Shown: positions 44,967-54,678 of the stretch, one piece after another | Layout: every line of letters begins with the position of its first letter | Position numbering within the stretch: the first letter of the stretch is position 1 | From: Rhizobium sp. P32RR-XVIII | GTDB taxonomy: Bacteria > Pseudomonadota > Alphaproteobacteria > Rhizobiales > Rhizobiaceae | Assembly: GCF_012641395.1 (NCBI RefSeq) | Contig: NZ_JABAIH010000012.1 | Coordinates: forward strand, 62,001-126,000 | Reading direction: 5' to 3' | Length of the DNA: 64,000 nucleotides | Program-made: the position numbers and the translations under genes | Notes under the pieces: generated by a model | Told to the model about the DNA's origin: nothing | Database searches by the model: none | Seen by the model: the letters and a program-made list of their open reading frames with translations, nothing else

Positions 44967-46106
44967 CTTGTCCAGAACGTCGAGAACAACATCCGCCGCC
45001 CGCTCGCCAGGCGGCTTTTCGGTCTGCATACGCTGCCAGACGAGGTCGAAGCCCTCCATCATCGCGCGCCGCTGCAGCGTGTCCTGCGACAGCCGCTCCA
45101 TCCAGCGGGCAAGACCGCTGCCGCGCAAGACGTCGTTGAAATATTCCGGCACCACGGCGTAATCGGCGATCAGATTTGGAATTGATGCCGTCCAGGTTTT
45201 TATCCGGGAGGTCAGCATCGTCATGATCCAGTCCGTCTTGTATGTCGAGACGGTCGGAACGCCGGTCAGAGCCAGCTCGAGGACGACTGTGCCGGATGCC
45301 GCGAGCGCTGCGTCTGCCTCGCCAAAGGCCCGCCATTTTGCATCATTCCCGATCAGGATGTCGGGCTGGACCTTCCATTTTCCTACCAGTTCGCGGACGA
45401 CAGCTTCGCGGCGGCTGACGGTCGGCATGACAAAACGCATACCGCCGTTTCGTGCAACGAGCTCGTTCACGGCAGCCTCGAAATAGGGCATTAGCCTCGT
45501 GATCTCTGTCGAGCGCGAGCCAGGCAAAAGCATGATGGTTTTCTGGCGGTCGCCTGAAATCCCGCGCGCGACGCGGCGGCCCCTCGCGGCGACGAGCTCC
45601 GGATCAGCCGTCAACCGGTGACCGACATAGGTCGTCGGCGGCCCGCCCAGCCGCTCCATCACTTGTGGCTCGAACGGCAGAACGGCCAGCACGTGGTCGA
45701 CATAGCCCAGCATCGCTTGCGCGCGATATTCTTTCCACGCCCATACACTGGGACAGACATAGTTGATGACCGGCAAATCAGGCAGGGCTTCGCGGACTCG
45801 TTTAGCAACGCGATGCGTGAAATCGGGACTGTCGATGATGACCAGAACATCGGGCCTTGCCGCGATGATCGCAGCCGCCGTCTGCCTGATGAGCGCAACA
45901 AGCTTCGGAAGCTTACCAAGCACCTGTGTGATGCCCATGATCGAAAGTTCAGAGAAGTCGAAGAGCGACCTTAACCCCTGCGCCTCCAGAGCGTCACCGC
46001 CGACGCCGACCAGCTCGATTCCCGGCTGTCTTCGCTTCAGTGCCGCCACGAGATCGGCCCCGAGAAGATCTCCGGAAACTTCACCGGCGACGATCGCGAG
46101 CTTCAT
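44946..46106 (-). CDS. lpxB: lipid-A-disaccharide synthase
   Basis: Joins UDP-2,3-diacylglucosamine with lipid X to form the lipid A disaccharide; GT19 family. 386 residues from an ATG at 46106 (MKLAIVAGEVSGDLLGADLV), which overlaps the lpxI stop by four bases. Signature blocks: IDSPDFTHRVAKRVRE near 90, YVCPSVWAWKEYRAQAM near 115-131, LPFEPQVMERLGGPPTTYVGH in parts near 142-162, and LLPGSRSTEITRLMP near 192-206. Last gene of the lpxD-fabZ-lpxA-lpxI-lpxB run. Confidence 0.96.
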   Translation of the reverse strand: MKLAIVAGEVSGDLLGADLVAALKRRQPGIELVGVGGDALEAQGLRSLFDFSELSIMGITQVLGKLPKLVALIRQTAAAIIAARPDVLVIIDSPDFTHRVAKRVREALPDLPVINYVCPSVWAWKEYRAQAMLGYVDHVLAVLPFEPQVMERLGGPPTTYVGHRLTADPELVAARGRRVARGISGDRQKTIMLLPGSRSTEITRLMPYFEAAVNELVARNGGMRFVMPTVSRREAVVRELVGKWKVQPDILIGNDAKWRAFGEADAALAASGTVVLELALTGVPTVSTYKTDWIMTMLTSRIKTWTASIPNLIADYAVVPEYFNDVLRGSGLARWMERLSQDTLQRRAMMEGFDLVWQRMQTEKPPGERAADVVLDVLDKKKPGHH

Positions 46107-46984
46107 TGCAGCCCCCATGACGACAAGCCGCGATCGAGTCCGCAGACAAAGAGTCCCGCCTCGTCGGCCGCCTTGATCACTGCCTGCCGATCTAGCACAA
46201 GCGCGCGGCCGGCCTCAATGGCAATGCCCGCCAACCCGGCCTTCTTCGCGTTTGTCACGGTCGACAGCCCGATCGACGGCAGGTCGGCGCGAATATCCTG
46301 CTGCTGCTTGCAGAGCTTAACCAGTACGCCGCGCCTGCGCGGCGATATCCGCCCGGCATCCCGCAGCGCAGCAACACGCTCAAGCATGCCGTCGGTCCCC
46401 TCGACGCCTTCCAGCGCCACAATGCGCCCGCCGACCGAGACAGCACCCTGCCCGACGTCGAGAGCGCCGAGCGCCTCGGCGGCTTGTGCAGCCTTCAGGA
46501 TATCGGTTTTGTCGTCCTCTCCCGGCGACAGCGCCCCGATCGGCCCAACAGCCGCCAGCAAGTCCGGCGCAATGTCCTGCGCACCAATGACCCGGCGGCC
46601 GTTATCCTCGATGAGCTTGATAACCATCTGCAGCACCGTATCGTCGCCGCCCGAAAGCAGGGTTCGCACCACGGCCGGCATCTTCGCAATCGTCCGCCAG
46701 GTCGGCCGCACCTCCCGCCATTCGGGACGCTTGCGAACGCCGCCCGACATCACGACACGGGTGATGTTGTTACGCTTGAAAAGTCCGTCAAGCGCCGCGA
46801 AATCGCCGACGCCGATCACCGCATGGTCGTAGCCCTCCCATGACCGGTCGAGCTCTCCCTTCAACGAGATCACAAATGGATTCTCGCCGGCTGCCCGCGC
46901 CGCCTCGGCAACATAAGAGGGCAGAAGACCGTTCCCCGCAATGATCGCCAGACGGCCTTTGTCGGTATCACCGGCGGGAGACAA
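46103..46984 (-). CDS. lpxI: UDP-2,3-diacylglucosamine diphosphatase LpxI
   Basis: Hydrolyses UDP-2,3-diacylglucosamine to lipid X; alphaproteobacteria use LpxI where E. coli uses LpxH. A TTG at 46984 (MSPAGDTDKG), two bases beyond the lpxA stop, with GAAAGG upstream, is chosen; the frame is open further but overlaps lpxA. 293 residues. Blocks: RLAIIAGNGLLPSYVAEAAR near 10-30, VMSGGVRKRPEW near 81, GGDDTVLQMVIKLIEDNG near 112-129 with the catalytic Asp region, and AGLAGIAIEAGRALVLDR near 247-264. Sits between lpxA and lpxB. Confidence 0.93.
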   Translation of the reverse strand: MSPAGDTDKGRLAIIAGNGLLPSYVAEAARAAGENPFVISLKGELDRSWEGYDHAVIGVGDFAALDGLFKRNNITRVVMSGGVRKRPEWREVRPTWRTIAKMPAVVRTLLSGGDDTVLQMVIKLIEDNGRRVIGAQDIAPDLLAAVGPIGALSPGEDDKTDILKAAQAAEALGALDVGQGAVSVGGRIVALEGVEGTDGMLERVAALRDAGRISPRRRGVLVKLCKQQQDIRADLPSIGLSTVTNAKKAGLAGIAIEAGRALVLDRQAVIKAADEAGLFVCGLDRGLSSWGLQ

Positions 46985-46986
46985 GG

Positions 46987-47805
46987 TCAGCCTTTCTGTC
47001 CTCGTGTCGGTGACGACAGCGCGCGGTCGCTTTCCGCGGCGATGAAATCGAGGATCTGGATAACCTGCTCGCAATCCGCATATTCGTCACGGATCGCTGC
47101 CGCGTTTTCGCGGATCGATCCCGAGCCCTCGAAGATCGCCTTGTAGGCGCGCCTCACTGTATGGATGACGGTGCGATCGACCCCGGCGCGCGTCATGCCG
47201 ACGACATTAAGACCGCCGAGCAAGCCTGGATTTCCGTTCAGCATGCCGTAGGGGATGACATCGTAGCTGACGGCGGAAAGACCGCCGACGAAGGCGTAGG
47301 CACCGACGCGGGTGAATTGATGCACGGCCGCCCCGCCGCTGATGATGGCGTGATCGCCGATCGAGACGTGGCCAGCCAACATGACATTGTTCGACAGGAT
47401 GACATGATTGCCGACGCGGCAATCATGCGCGACATGGGAATAGGCCAGGAAGAGGCAGTCGTCTCCGATGATCGTCGCACCACCGTGCTCGACCGTACCG
47501 GTATTCATCGTCACGCCTTCGCGGATGGTGCAGTTGCGACCAATCAGGAGCGCAGTATCCACCGCGCTGTGTCGAGCGCTCTGCGAATCCCCGCCAACCA
47601 CCGCAGACGGAAAAATGCGCGATCCGGCGCCCACGGTCGTGCGTCCGAGAACGACGACATGGCTTATAAGCTCCACATCGTCATGCAGCGTAACTTGCGG
47701 TCCCACGTGGCAGAAAGGCCCGATTATCACATTCTCCCCGATGACCGCGCCATCTTCGACAACAGCCATGGCATGGATACGGGCGCTTGCGGCGATCGTG
47801 CTCAT
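46987..47805 (-). CDS. lpxA: UDP-N-acetylglucosamine acyltransferase
   Basis: First step of lipid A synthesis: adds 3-hydroxyacyl from ACP to UDP-GlcNAc. 272 residues, starting at the ATG 47805 (MSTIAASARIHAMAVVEDGA), which overlaps the fabZ stop by four bases. Left-handed beta-helix of hexapeptide repeats (AVIGENVIIGPFCHVG and following) with catalytic His in AYSHVAHDCRVGNH near 125. C-terminal helical domain after MLNGNPGLLGGLN near 200. Upstream fabZ competes for the same acyl-ACP pool. Confidence 0.97.
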   Translation of the reverse strand: MSTIAASARIHAMAVVEDGAVIGENVIIGPFCHVGPQVTLHDDVELISHVVVLGRTTVGAGSRIFPSAVVGGDSQSARHSAVDTALLIGRNCTIREGVTMNTGTVEHGGATIIGDDCLFLAYSHVAHDCRVGNHVILSNNVMLAGHVSIGDHAIISGGAAVHQFTRVGAYAFVGGLSAVSYDVIPYGMLNGNPGLLGGLNVVGMTRAGVDRTVIHTVRRAYKAIFEGSGSIRENAAAIRDEYADCEQVIQILDFIAAESDRALSSPTRGQKG

Positions 47806-48269
47806 ACATCTTCCCTGCGCAGGATCATCGCGCCGATATCGGCTTCCGCGACCAGGCCGCCGTCCACCTTGGCGTCGCAATGGAATTTCCAGATATTGCC
47901 GCGCTGCTTCTGCTTCTTCACATGAAACTCGACCCGATCGCCCGGAATCACGGGCTTGCGGAAGCGCGCGTTGTCGATGGTCATGAAGTAGACCAGGTTG
48001 CCGTTCGTTCCATCCTTGCGCGCGCAGATGGCGCCTGCCGTCTGTGCCATGCCTTCAATCAGCAAAACACCGGGCATTATGGGCGACTCAGGAAAATGGC
48101 CGGTGAAATGCGGCTCATTAGCGGTAACGTTCTTGATGCCGATCGCGGATTCATCGCCGTCGATCTCAACGATCTTATCGACGAGCAAAAACGGGTAGCG
48201 ATGCGGCAGAAGCTTCATGATCTCGATGATGTCCGCCGACGAAAGCGACGCTTTGGCCCCCTCAGTCAT
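47802..48269 (-). CDS. fabZ: 3-hydroxyacyl-ACP dehydratase FabZ
   Basis: 155-residue hotdog-fold enzyme of fatty acid elongation. MKLLPHRYPFLLVDKIVE near 17-34 and the catalytic His in FTGHFPESPIMPGVLLIEG near 55-73, with the catalytic Glu in the last block. C-terminal RKPVIPGDRVEFHVKKQKQR is typical. It overlaps lpxD by eight bases upstream and lpxA by four downstream, so it is tightly coupled to lipid A synthesis. Confidence 0.97.
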   Translation of the reverse strand: MTEGAKASLSSADIIEIMKLLPHRYPFLLVDKIVEIDGDESAIGIKNVTANEPHFTGHFPESPIMPGVLLIEGMAQTAGAICARKDGTNGNLVYFMTIDNARFRKPVIPGDRVEFHVKKQKQRGNIWKFHCDAKVDGGLVAEADIGAMILRREDV

Positions 48270-49326
48270 TCTTCTCTCCAGTCTTGTGAGCGCGCGCGCC
48301 GGCGCGCGCCATTATTTCCGCAGATTCTCGAAGAAAATCCTTTACCGGGCGCGCCGGAATACCGCCGTATCGCTCTCCGGCGGGAATGCTTTGGATGACG
48401 CCGCTTTTTGCCGCGATCTGCACGCCATCGCCTATCACGATATGGCCATTAAGTCCGGCCTGGCCGCCGATCTGAACACCGTTTCCGATGATTGTGCTGC
48501 CGGCTATGCCGACCTGCGAAACAATCGCGCAATGGCGTCCGATCTTGACGTTATGGCCAATCTGGACCTGATTGTCGATTTTGGTCCCTTCGCCGATCAC
48601 CGTATCGTCCATTGTACCGCGATCGATCGTCGTATTCGCGCCAATTTCAACATTGTCCTGGATAATGACGCGGCCGATCTGAACGATCTTGATCATGCCT
48701 TGCGGCCCCGGCGCGTAGCCGAAGCCATCCTGGCCGACACGTGCGCCGTTGTGCACGATCACACGGTTGCCCAGCAGAGCGCAGAGGATGCTGGCGCCGC
48801 CCGCGATCGTGCAATCGCGGCCAATCTTCACTCCTGGACCGATGAGGGCACCAGCACCGATACGCGTACCCTGGCCGATTTCGGCGTTGGCCCCGATCAC
48901 GGCCAAAGGCTCTACGATCACGCCCGGCTCGAGCCGCGCGGTCGGATCGACCACCGCGCTGGGCGAAACGTCGGTTGCGGAAGATACGAGCGCGACGGGC
49001 TGAAGCGCCTCCGGATGCAGGAGCCCGCCGGCGATGGCGAAAGCCGCATGCGGATTTTTCGACAACAGAACCGGGATATGCGGCGGCACGGCCGAGCTGA
49101 TGGCAGGATCGCAGAGAACCGCGGAAGCCTGAGTGGTTTCAAGCTCGGCACGGCTCTTGCGCGAGATGATGTAGCAAAGATCCCCCGCTTTCGCGCGATT
49201 GATCGGCGCTACGGAGCGGATGAGGACATCCCCACTATCAGGATTGGCTAGTTCCGCCCCGAGATGGTGCGCCAGCTCCGAAAGTCTGACGCCATCTCCG
49301 GACGGAAAAAAATTGTTCTGCACCAC
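48262..49326 (-). CDS. lpxD: UDP-3-O-(3-hydroxyacyl)glucosamine N-acyltransferase
   Basis: Third step of lipid A synthesis. GTG at 49326 (VVQNNFFPSGDGVRL) with GGAG eight bases before gives 354 residues and the family's usual N-terminus; a second GTG follows directly. The N-terminal uridine-binding domain (residues 1-100, with SVAPINRAKAGDLCYI) is followed by a beta-helix of hexapeptide repeats (AVIGANAEIGQGTRIG) and catalytic His in VQIGHNVKIGRH near 249. The C-terminal arm contains RYGGIPARPVKDFLRE. 37 bases after bamA. Confidence 0.95.
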   Translation of the reverse strand: MVQNNFFPSGDGVRLSELAHHLGAELANPDSGDVLIRSVAPINRAKAGDLCYIISRKSRAELETTQASAVLCDPAISSAVPPHIPVLLSKNPHAAFAIAGGLLHPEALQPVALVSSATDVSPSAVVDPTARLEPGVIVEPLAVIGANAEIGQGTRIGAGALIGPGVKIGRDCTIAGGASILCALLGNRVIVHNGARVGQDGFGYAPGPQGMIKIVQIGRVIIQDNVEIGANTTIDRGTMDDTVIGEGTKIDNQVQIGHNVKIGRHCAIVSQVGIAGSTIIGNGVQIGGQAGLNGHIVIGDGVQIAAKSGVIQSIPAGERYGGIPARPVKDFLRESAEIMARAGARAHKTGEKND

Positions 49327-49363
49327 CGGCAAAGCTCCAGTTTTCGATTCTGGATTGCCGATA

Positions 49364-51706
49364 TCAGAATTGGTTGTTGATGCCAAACTTGAAGTACTGC
49401 GTCTTGTCGAAATCTTCCTTCACGACCGGGATCGCATAGTCGACGCGCAGTGCGCCGAACGGCGACTGCCAGACGATACCGAGACCGACGGACGCACGGA
49501 GATCCGCATTGTCGCCTTCCAACTTATCGTTGCCGCGCAGCGTAACGTCGTTGCCGAACAGCGTACCGGCATCGGCGAAAACCGCACCGCGCAGACCGAA
49601 GTCACGCGGGAAGAGCGGCATCGGGAACGTCGCTTCCGCCGACACGGTGAAATACGTCGTGCCGCCGAGCGGGTCGTCGTTGGAGCCAGCAATACGCGGA
49701 CCAATACCCTTGTTCTCGAAGCCGCGGATATCGTTGTTGCCGAGCGTGAACTGGTCGAAGACGTTCAGATCGCTTCCGAAGCCGACAACATAGCCTGCGC
49801 CAGCAGCAACCGATCCAATGATATCGGCATCATCGGCCAGCAGATGATAGTACCGGGCCTTGCCGTAGATCTTGTAGTACTGCGAATCGCCGCCCAAACC
49901 GGCAATTTCGTTCGTCAGCGTCGCGTACACGCCTTCACGGGGCAGCGTCATGTCATCGAGCGTGTTGTAGGTGAGCGTGTTGGAAACCGATGAACGGATC
50001 CACGGCCCGTCAGTGACCAGGTGCTGATAGGTGTCAGACAGATCGCTCAGATCGTTACCGTCGGCGTCGTAATCCATCCGCTTGAAGTTGTAGCGGAACG
50101 TCGTCGCCAGGTCTTCCGTGATCGGCGCAGTCGTACGAAGAATGGCGCTGTCTTCCGTATAGTCGTAGTTGTCGTTGCTCGAGGTTTGGCTGTGATTGAG
50201 GTCGAAGCCCGTCGCCAGGCGATAGCCCAGGAAGTAAGGCTCAGTGAAGCTCAAGCCGTAGGACTGCGATCCTTCGACGCCGCCACCAGCAGAAACCCTG
50301 ATGTATTGGCCGCGACCGAGGAAGTTCTTTTCCTCGATAGAGGCTTCCAGGAGCAGGCCGTCGCCGCCAGCGGCATAACCGGCACCGATACCGAACGAAC
50401 CCGTCGACTGATCCTGAACGTCGACGACGACCACGACGCGGTCAGGCGAACTGCCGGGCTGGGTCGTGATATTGACCGACGAGAAGAAGCCAAGCGCCTC
50501 AAGACGACGCTTCGCCTTGGTGATCATCTGCTGATTGAAGGCATCGCCTTCGCTCATATCGAACTCGCGACGGATGACGTAGTCACGCGTGCGGCTGTTG
50601 CCGCGGATCTCGATGCGTTCGATGTAAGCACGCTCGCCCTGATCGACGAGATATTCGACACCGATGGTATTGTTGCCGAGATCGCGATTGCCGCGAGGCG
50701 TCACACGCGCGAATGGGTAGCCTGCCGAAGCAACCTGGTCCGAAATGGCTTCGATGGATCGCTGGACGTCCTTGGCGCTATAGACCTCGCCCTCGTGCGT
50801 CGTCACCAGGCCTTGAAGCTGGTCGGCGCTGACGCCCTCAACCGTCGACTGCACGGTGATGGGACCAAAGTTGTAACGCGGTCCCTCCTCCATATTGAAG
50901 GTCAGCGTGTACTTGTTGGTGGTCTCGTCGAAAGAGGCGTCCGAAGAGATAATCTTGAAGTCGGCATAACCGCGGTTGAAATAGAACTGGCGCAGCGCCT
51001 CTTCGTCGGCATGAAGGCGATCTTCGTTGTAAACGTCCTTGCGGGTCAGGAACGACAGGAAGTTCGAGCGCTTGGTGCTGATGACGGCAGCGAGGCGGCT
51101 GGAGCTGTAGGCGTTATTGCCTACGAAATTGATACTTGCGATCTTCGTGCGATCGCCTTCATCGATGACGAAGGCAAGGTTCACGCGGCCTTCGCCGAGC
51201 GGAACGACCTGCGTCGTCACCTGAACTTCACTACGGCCGGTCGCAGCGTAGGCTTCCTTGATCGCCGCAATGTCTGCCTGGATCTGCGCATCACTGTAGG
51301 GGCCGGACGCGTGCGTCTGCACCACGCTCGCAAGCTTGTCGTCCTTGATCTTGCGGTTGCCGTTGAAGACGACCTGATTGACGAGCTGAGCTTCCTCGAC
51401 GGTAACGACGAGCGTGCTACCGGAGACCGAAATCTTCACGTCGGAGAAATAGCCGGTGCCGTAGAGCTGCTTCACCGAGTCATCGATGTCGGTGTTTGAG
51501 AAGCTCTTGCCGGGGGTGATCGTGAGATTGGACCTGACGGCCTCGGCGCCAACGCGGCTGGCTCCACGCACGTCGATACGCTGGATAACGGCAGCTTCCG
51601 CAGCAGTCGCGGAAACGATCGTAATTGCACCTGCGCCCGAAGCAACGATACCTGCAGACAGCGCAACCGCCGATACTGCGTTCAAAAATCTTGAACCAGC
51701 CTTCAT
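49364..51706 (-). CDS. bamA: outer membrane assembly factor BamA
   Basis: Omp85-family essential outer-membrane protein that inserts beta-barrel proteins. ATG at 51706 (MKAGSRFLNAVSAVALSAG) gives 780 residues; an ATG three codons upstream (51715) is equally plausible. Signal peptide ending near ATAAEAA (residue 38), then five POTRA domains from VIQRIDVRGASRVGAEAVR to about residue 420, and a 16-strand barrel with the family motif region (GFENKGIGPR, near 660) and final aromatic-ended strand YFKFGINNQF. Lies between rseP and lpxD, a standard arrangement. The 194 bases upstream contain no gene and may hold a promoter. Confidence 0.96.
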   Translation of the reverse strand: MKAGSRFLNAVSAVALSAGIVASGAGAITIVSATAAEAAVIQRIDVRGASRVGAEAVRSNLTITPGKSFSNTDIDDSVKQLYGTGYFSDVKISVSGSTLVVTVEEAQLVNQVVFNGNRKIKDDKLASVVQTHASGPYSDAQIQADIAAIKEAYAATGRSEVQVTTQVVPLGEGRVNLAFVIDEGDRTKIASINFVGNNAYSSSRLAAVISTKRSNFLSFLTRKDVYNEDRLHADEEALRQFYFNRGYADFKIISSDASFDETTNKYTLTFNMEEGPRYNFGPITVQSTVEGVSADQLQGLVTTHEGEVYSAKDVQRSIEAISDQVASAGYPFARVTPRGNRDLGNNTIGVEYLVDQGERAYIERIEIRGNSRTRDYVIRREFDMSEGDAFNQQMITKAKRRLEALGFFSSVNITTQPGSSPDRVVVVVDVQDQSTGSFGIGAGYAAGGDGLLLEASIEEKNFLGRGQYIRVSAGGGVEGSQSYGLSFTEPYFLGYRLATGFDLNHSQTSSNDNYDYTEDSAILRTTAPITEDLATTFRYNFKRMDYDADGNDLSDLSDTYQHLVTDGPWIRSSVSNTLTYNTLDDMTLPREGVYATLTNEIAGLGGDSQYYKIYGKARYYHLLADDADIIGSVAAGAGYVVGFGSDLNVFDQFTLGNNDIRGFENKGIGPRIAGSNDDPLGGTTYFTVSAEATFPMPLFPRDFGLRGAVFADAGTLFGNDVTLRGNDKLEGDNADLRASVGLGIVWQSPFGALRVDYAIPVVKEDFDKTQYFKFGINNQF

Positions 51707-51900
51707 TTCACCCATTACCTTTTTTCTCGTCCCCGTCTCCGGGCGAACCCGATTCCGGCACGTGTGTCGTTTTACCCGCTTTTGCCCTACAAGCAAGGTA
51801 GCGAGTTAATTTCTGTTTACTTCATTTCGAAGCGTGACCCATTCGCCACTACAGCTTTGAAACATCGTAAATAAACGGTAATTTCCCTCCACCAAGCGCG

Positions 51901-53034
51901 TCAGCCAATCAACGCGCTGATGTCATTCCAGGTAGCAAAAACCATCAGGGAAAGGACCATAGCCAGGCCAATGCGGAATGCAATTTCCTGAGCCGATGCT
52001 CCCAAAGGTTTTCCCCTAACTGCCTCAATCGCATAGAACATCAGATGGCCGCCATCAAGTACCGGAACTGGCATCAAATTCAGTAGTCCGATGGAAACCG
52101 ACAACACGGCGGCGAGCTGAAGCAACGCAGCAACACCTAACGTTGCCATCTGGCCCGAAGCTTGTGCTACGCGGATCGGCCCTCCGAGCTGATCAGGCTT
52201 CATATAGCCCTCAAAGAGATTGCCGATATACTTGAAGGTGCCGGTGACGATATACCAGGTCTGGACCGTCCCCTCCCGCAGCGCCGCGAGCGGCGTATAC
52301 GTCTGCACGCGGAAATGGCCGACTTCCTGGTTCGTGACGATGCCGATCAGGCCGATCTCTATCTTGTTGCCGAACTGGTCGGTCATGTCGGTGCGCTTCG
52401 GCACCATCGGCAGGTCCATCTTCTCGCCGTTTCGCTCAATCGTGACCACAATCCGCTGTTCCGGACGGATGCTGACGTAGCGCCGCACATCATCGAAGGT
52501 CTCGACTTTCGCGCCGTCGATCGCAAAGAGCAGGTCGCCGGGTAATATGCCAGCTTCAGCGGCAGCGCTTTGCGGCTTCACCTCCGCGACGACCGGATCG
52601 GCGACCGAGCGGCCGTAGATCGAAAACAGCACTGCAAAGATGACGATCGCAAGGATGAAATTGGCGATAGGGCCGGCCGCTACGGTCGCGGCCCGCTTCC
52701 AGAGCTTCGCCCCTGCAAATGAGCGCTCACGGTCCTCTGGCGACATCGTTTTGAGCTTGTCCATATCAGGCTTGCTCGACGCATCTTCGTCGCCGAAAAA
52801 GCGCACGTAGCCGCCAAGCGGAATCGCCGAGATCTTCCACCGTGTGCCATGCCGGTCGGTAAAGCCCGCGATCTCCGGTCCGAAACCGACCGAAAAGGCA
52901 AGCACGCGAATGCCGCTCCAGCGGCCGACGAGATAGTGCCCCATCTCGTGCACAAAGACGAGCAGTGACAGAACCACGACGAAGGGAATGATGTAGCCCG
53001 TCAGAAAGCCGAATATACTGGTCAAGCCTTCCAT
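51901..53034 (-). CDS. rseP: site-2 zinc metalloprotease RseP
   Basis: Intramembrane protease that cleaves anti-sigma factors and signal peptides in the inner membrane. 377 residues: first membrane segment with the zinc motif VFVHEMGHYLVGRWSGI near 27-43, a PDZ domain (PQSAAAEAGILPGDLLFAIDG) near 155-175, and a later membrane segment with the third zinc ligand in LMPVPVLDGGHLMFY near 325-339. A single PDZ is seen. Follows cdsA by 29 bases and precedes bamA, as in most proteobacteria. Confidence 0.96.
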   Translation of the reverse strand: MEGLTSIFGFLTGYIIPFVVVLSLLVFVHEMGHYLVGRWSGIRVLAFSVGFGPEIAGFTDRHGTRWKISAIPLGGYVRFFGDEDASSKPDMDKLKTMSPEDRERSFAGAKLWKRAATVAAGPIANFILAIVIFAVLFSIYGRSVADPVVAEVKPQSAAAEAGILPGDLLFAIDGAKVETFDDVRRYVSIRPEQRIVVTIERNGEKMDLPMVPKRTDMTDQFGNKIEIGLIGIVTNQEVGHFRVQTYTPLAALREGTVQTWYIVTGTFKYIGNLFEGYMKPDQLGGPIRVAQASGQMATLGVAALLQLAAVLSVSIGLLNLMPVPVLDGGHLMFYAIEAVRGKPLGASAQEIAFRIGLAMVLSLMVFATWNDISALIG

Positions 53035-53063
53035 GAAATCCTTCCGCTGCGCTCACGCATTTA

Positions 53064-53900
53064 TCAGAGACCGAACAAGGCGGCGCCGAGCGGCGCCATG
53101 CCATCCCCTTTTATCAGGGAAAATAATGTCGCGAGCAAGAACGCCGCAAAACAAGCGACAATCAGCCCATCGACCCGGTCCATGACGCCGCCGTGTCCCG
53201 GAATGAGACGGCTGGAATCTTTTACGCCGAACCGGCGCTTGATGAAAGATTCAAACAGGTCGCCTGCCTGGCTGCAGACAGAAAGAATGAAGGCGACGGC
53301 AGCCGCCATCAGCCAATCCGCCTCGGGGATGAAGAAGTAGGCGACGAGACTGCCGGCAACAACTGCCGAGACGGCACCTCCCAGGGCACCCGATTGGGTC
53401 TTTCCCGGTGAAATTCTGGGCGCTAGCTTCGGCCCGCCGATTGCACGCCCAACGAAATAGGCAAGAATGTCGGTGGCCCAAACCACGGCGAAGACGAAGA
53501 GCATTGCATGCAGTCCGGCGGTGTCGGCACCCCGGATCTCGGCAAGCGCGATGCCGGTCAATCCCGCGTAGACGACGCCTGCCGGAAACCACCAATTGGC
53601 GCTGCGGGCGACAACGAAGCCGATCGCAACAGCGAAGAAAAAGACAAGCAAGCTCAGCGCAAAATCGAAGCGGCCAAGCAGGATCGCAACGGCAATCGCC
53701 GCCTGCCCTATCCAGCCCGCTGCATTCGCAACCGGCAGTTCGCCTTGCAGCCGCGTGATCGTCGACCATTCATAGTAGATAAGCAGGCCGATCACGGCCG
53801 AGAGCAACCGGAAGGCAAAGCCGCCGTACCATGCCGCCGCAAGCACGATGATTGCCAGAACGACGCCTGAAACGACGCGAAGTTTCAGTTCCTGCTGCAT
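53064..53900 (-). CDS. cdsA: phosphatidate cytidylyltransferase
   Basis: Makes CDP-diacylglycerol, the precursor of all phospholipids. 278 residues with seven or eight membrane segments and the CDP-diglyceride synthetase signature SFIKRRFGVKDSSRLIPGHG through GGVMDRVDG near 215-245, containing the metal-binding aspartates. The start overlaps the uppS stop by one base (TGATG). Confidence 0.96.
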   Translation of the reverse strand: MQQELKLRVVSGVVLAIIVLAAAWYGGFAFRLLSAVIGLLIYYEWSTITRLQGELPVANAAGWIGQAAIAVAILLGRFDFALSLLVFFFAVAIGFVVARSANWWFPAGVVYAGLTGIALAEIRGADTAGLHAMLFVFAVVWATDILAYFVGRAIGGPKLAPRISPGKTQSGALGGAVSAVVAGSLVAYFFIPEADWLMAAAVAFILSVCSQAGDLFESFIKRRFGVKDSSRLIPGHGGVMDRVDGLIVACFAAFLLATLFSLIKGDGMAPLGAALFGL

Positions 53901-54643
53901 CAGCTACCTACTGCGGCCGCCTGCGCCGATATGCCGCCGAACCGGCGATCGCGTGCCGCGAATTTCTCAAGCGCGGCATAAAAGAGTTCGCGGCTGAAAT
54001 CCGGCCAGTACTCCGGCACGAAGACGAATTCAGAATAGGCCGCCTGCCAGAGAAGGAAGTTCGAGAGCCGCTCTTCGCCACTGGTGCGAATGATGAGGTC
54101 GGGATCGGGAATGCCGGCTGTGTCCAGCCGGGCATTGATGAGTTCGGGCGTGATGTCCCCCGCCTGTAGCCGTCCAGCCTCGATATCCTTGGCAAGGCTC
54201 ATCATGGCTCGGGCGATCTCGTCGCGCGAGCCATAGTTGAAGGCGATAACCAGGGTCAGCGCCGTGTTGTCGCGCGTCGTCTCCTCAGCCTCGAGCAGAA
54301 GGTTGAGAATATCGCTGCGGAGGCTCTGCCTGTCGCCGATGATCTTGATCCGCACGTTCTGCGCATGCAATTCCGCGAGATCCCGCCTGATGAAGGCCTT
54401 CAGCAACCCCATCAGGTCTGTGACCTCGGCTTCCGGCCGACGCCAGTTCTCCGAAGAGAAGGCAAAGAGCGTCAGGTATTTGATGCCTGCATCCCCGGCG
54501 GCGCGCACGGTCTCGCGAACGGCCTCCACACCTTTGCGGTGACCCATTGCACGCGGCAGCCCTCGCTGCTTTGCCCAACGGCCGTTGCCATCCATGATGA
54601 TCGCAACATGTTCTGGCATGCTCAAGAATGCTGGTTCCGACAT
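53900..54643 (-). CDS. uppS: isoprenyl transferase (undecaprenyl diphosphate synthase)
   Basis: Cis-prenyltransferase that makes the C55 carrier lipid for peptidoglycan and O-antigen. 247 residues with the first motif HVAIIMDGNGRWAKQRGLPR near 12-31 (catalytic Asp), GHRKGVEAVR, LFAFSSENWRRP near 72, and the second motif RTSGEERLSNFLLWQAAYSE near 193-212. Co-directional with frr (35 bases upstream) and cdsA. Confidence 0.97.
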   Translation of the reverse strand: MSEPAFLSMPEHVAIIMDGNGRWAKQRGLPRAMGHRKGVEAVRETVRAAGDAGIKYLTLFAFSSENWRRPEAEVTDLMGLLKAFIRRDLAELHAQNVRIKIIGDRQSLRSDILNLLLEAEETTRDNTALTLVIAFNYGSRDEIARAMMSLAKDIEAGRLQAGDITPELINARLDTAGIPDPDLIIRTSGEERLSNFLLWQAAYSEFVFVPEYWPDFSRELFYAALEKFAARDRRFGGISAQAAAVGS

Positions 54644-54678
54644 TATCCGTCTGGTCTCCAGGGGCGCAGGAGAACGCC

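Noticed and set aside
50021..51499. Long plus-strand open frame antisense to bamA; similar ones at 17358-18698, 8974-10698 and 15359-16342
   Set aside because: All are exact shadows of conserved genes and have low-complexity Arg/Asp-rich products without RBS.
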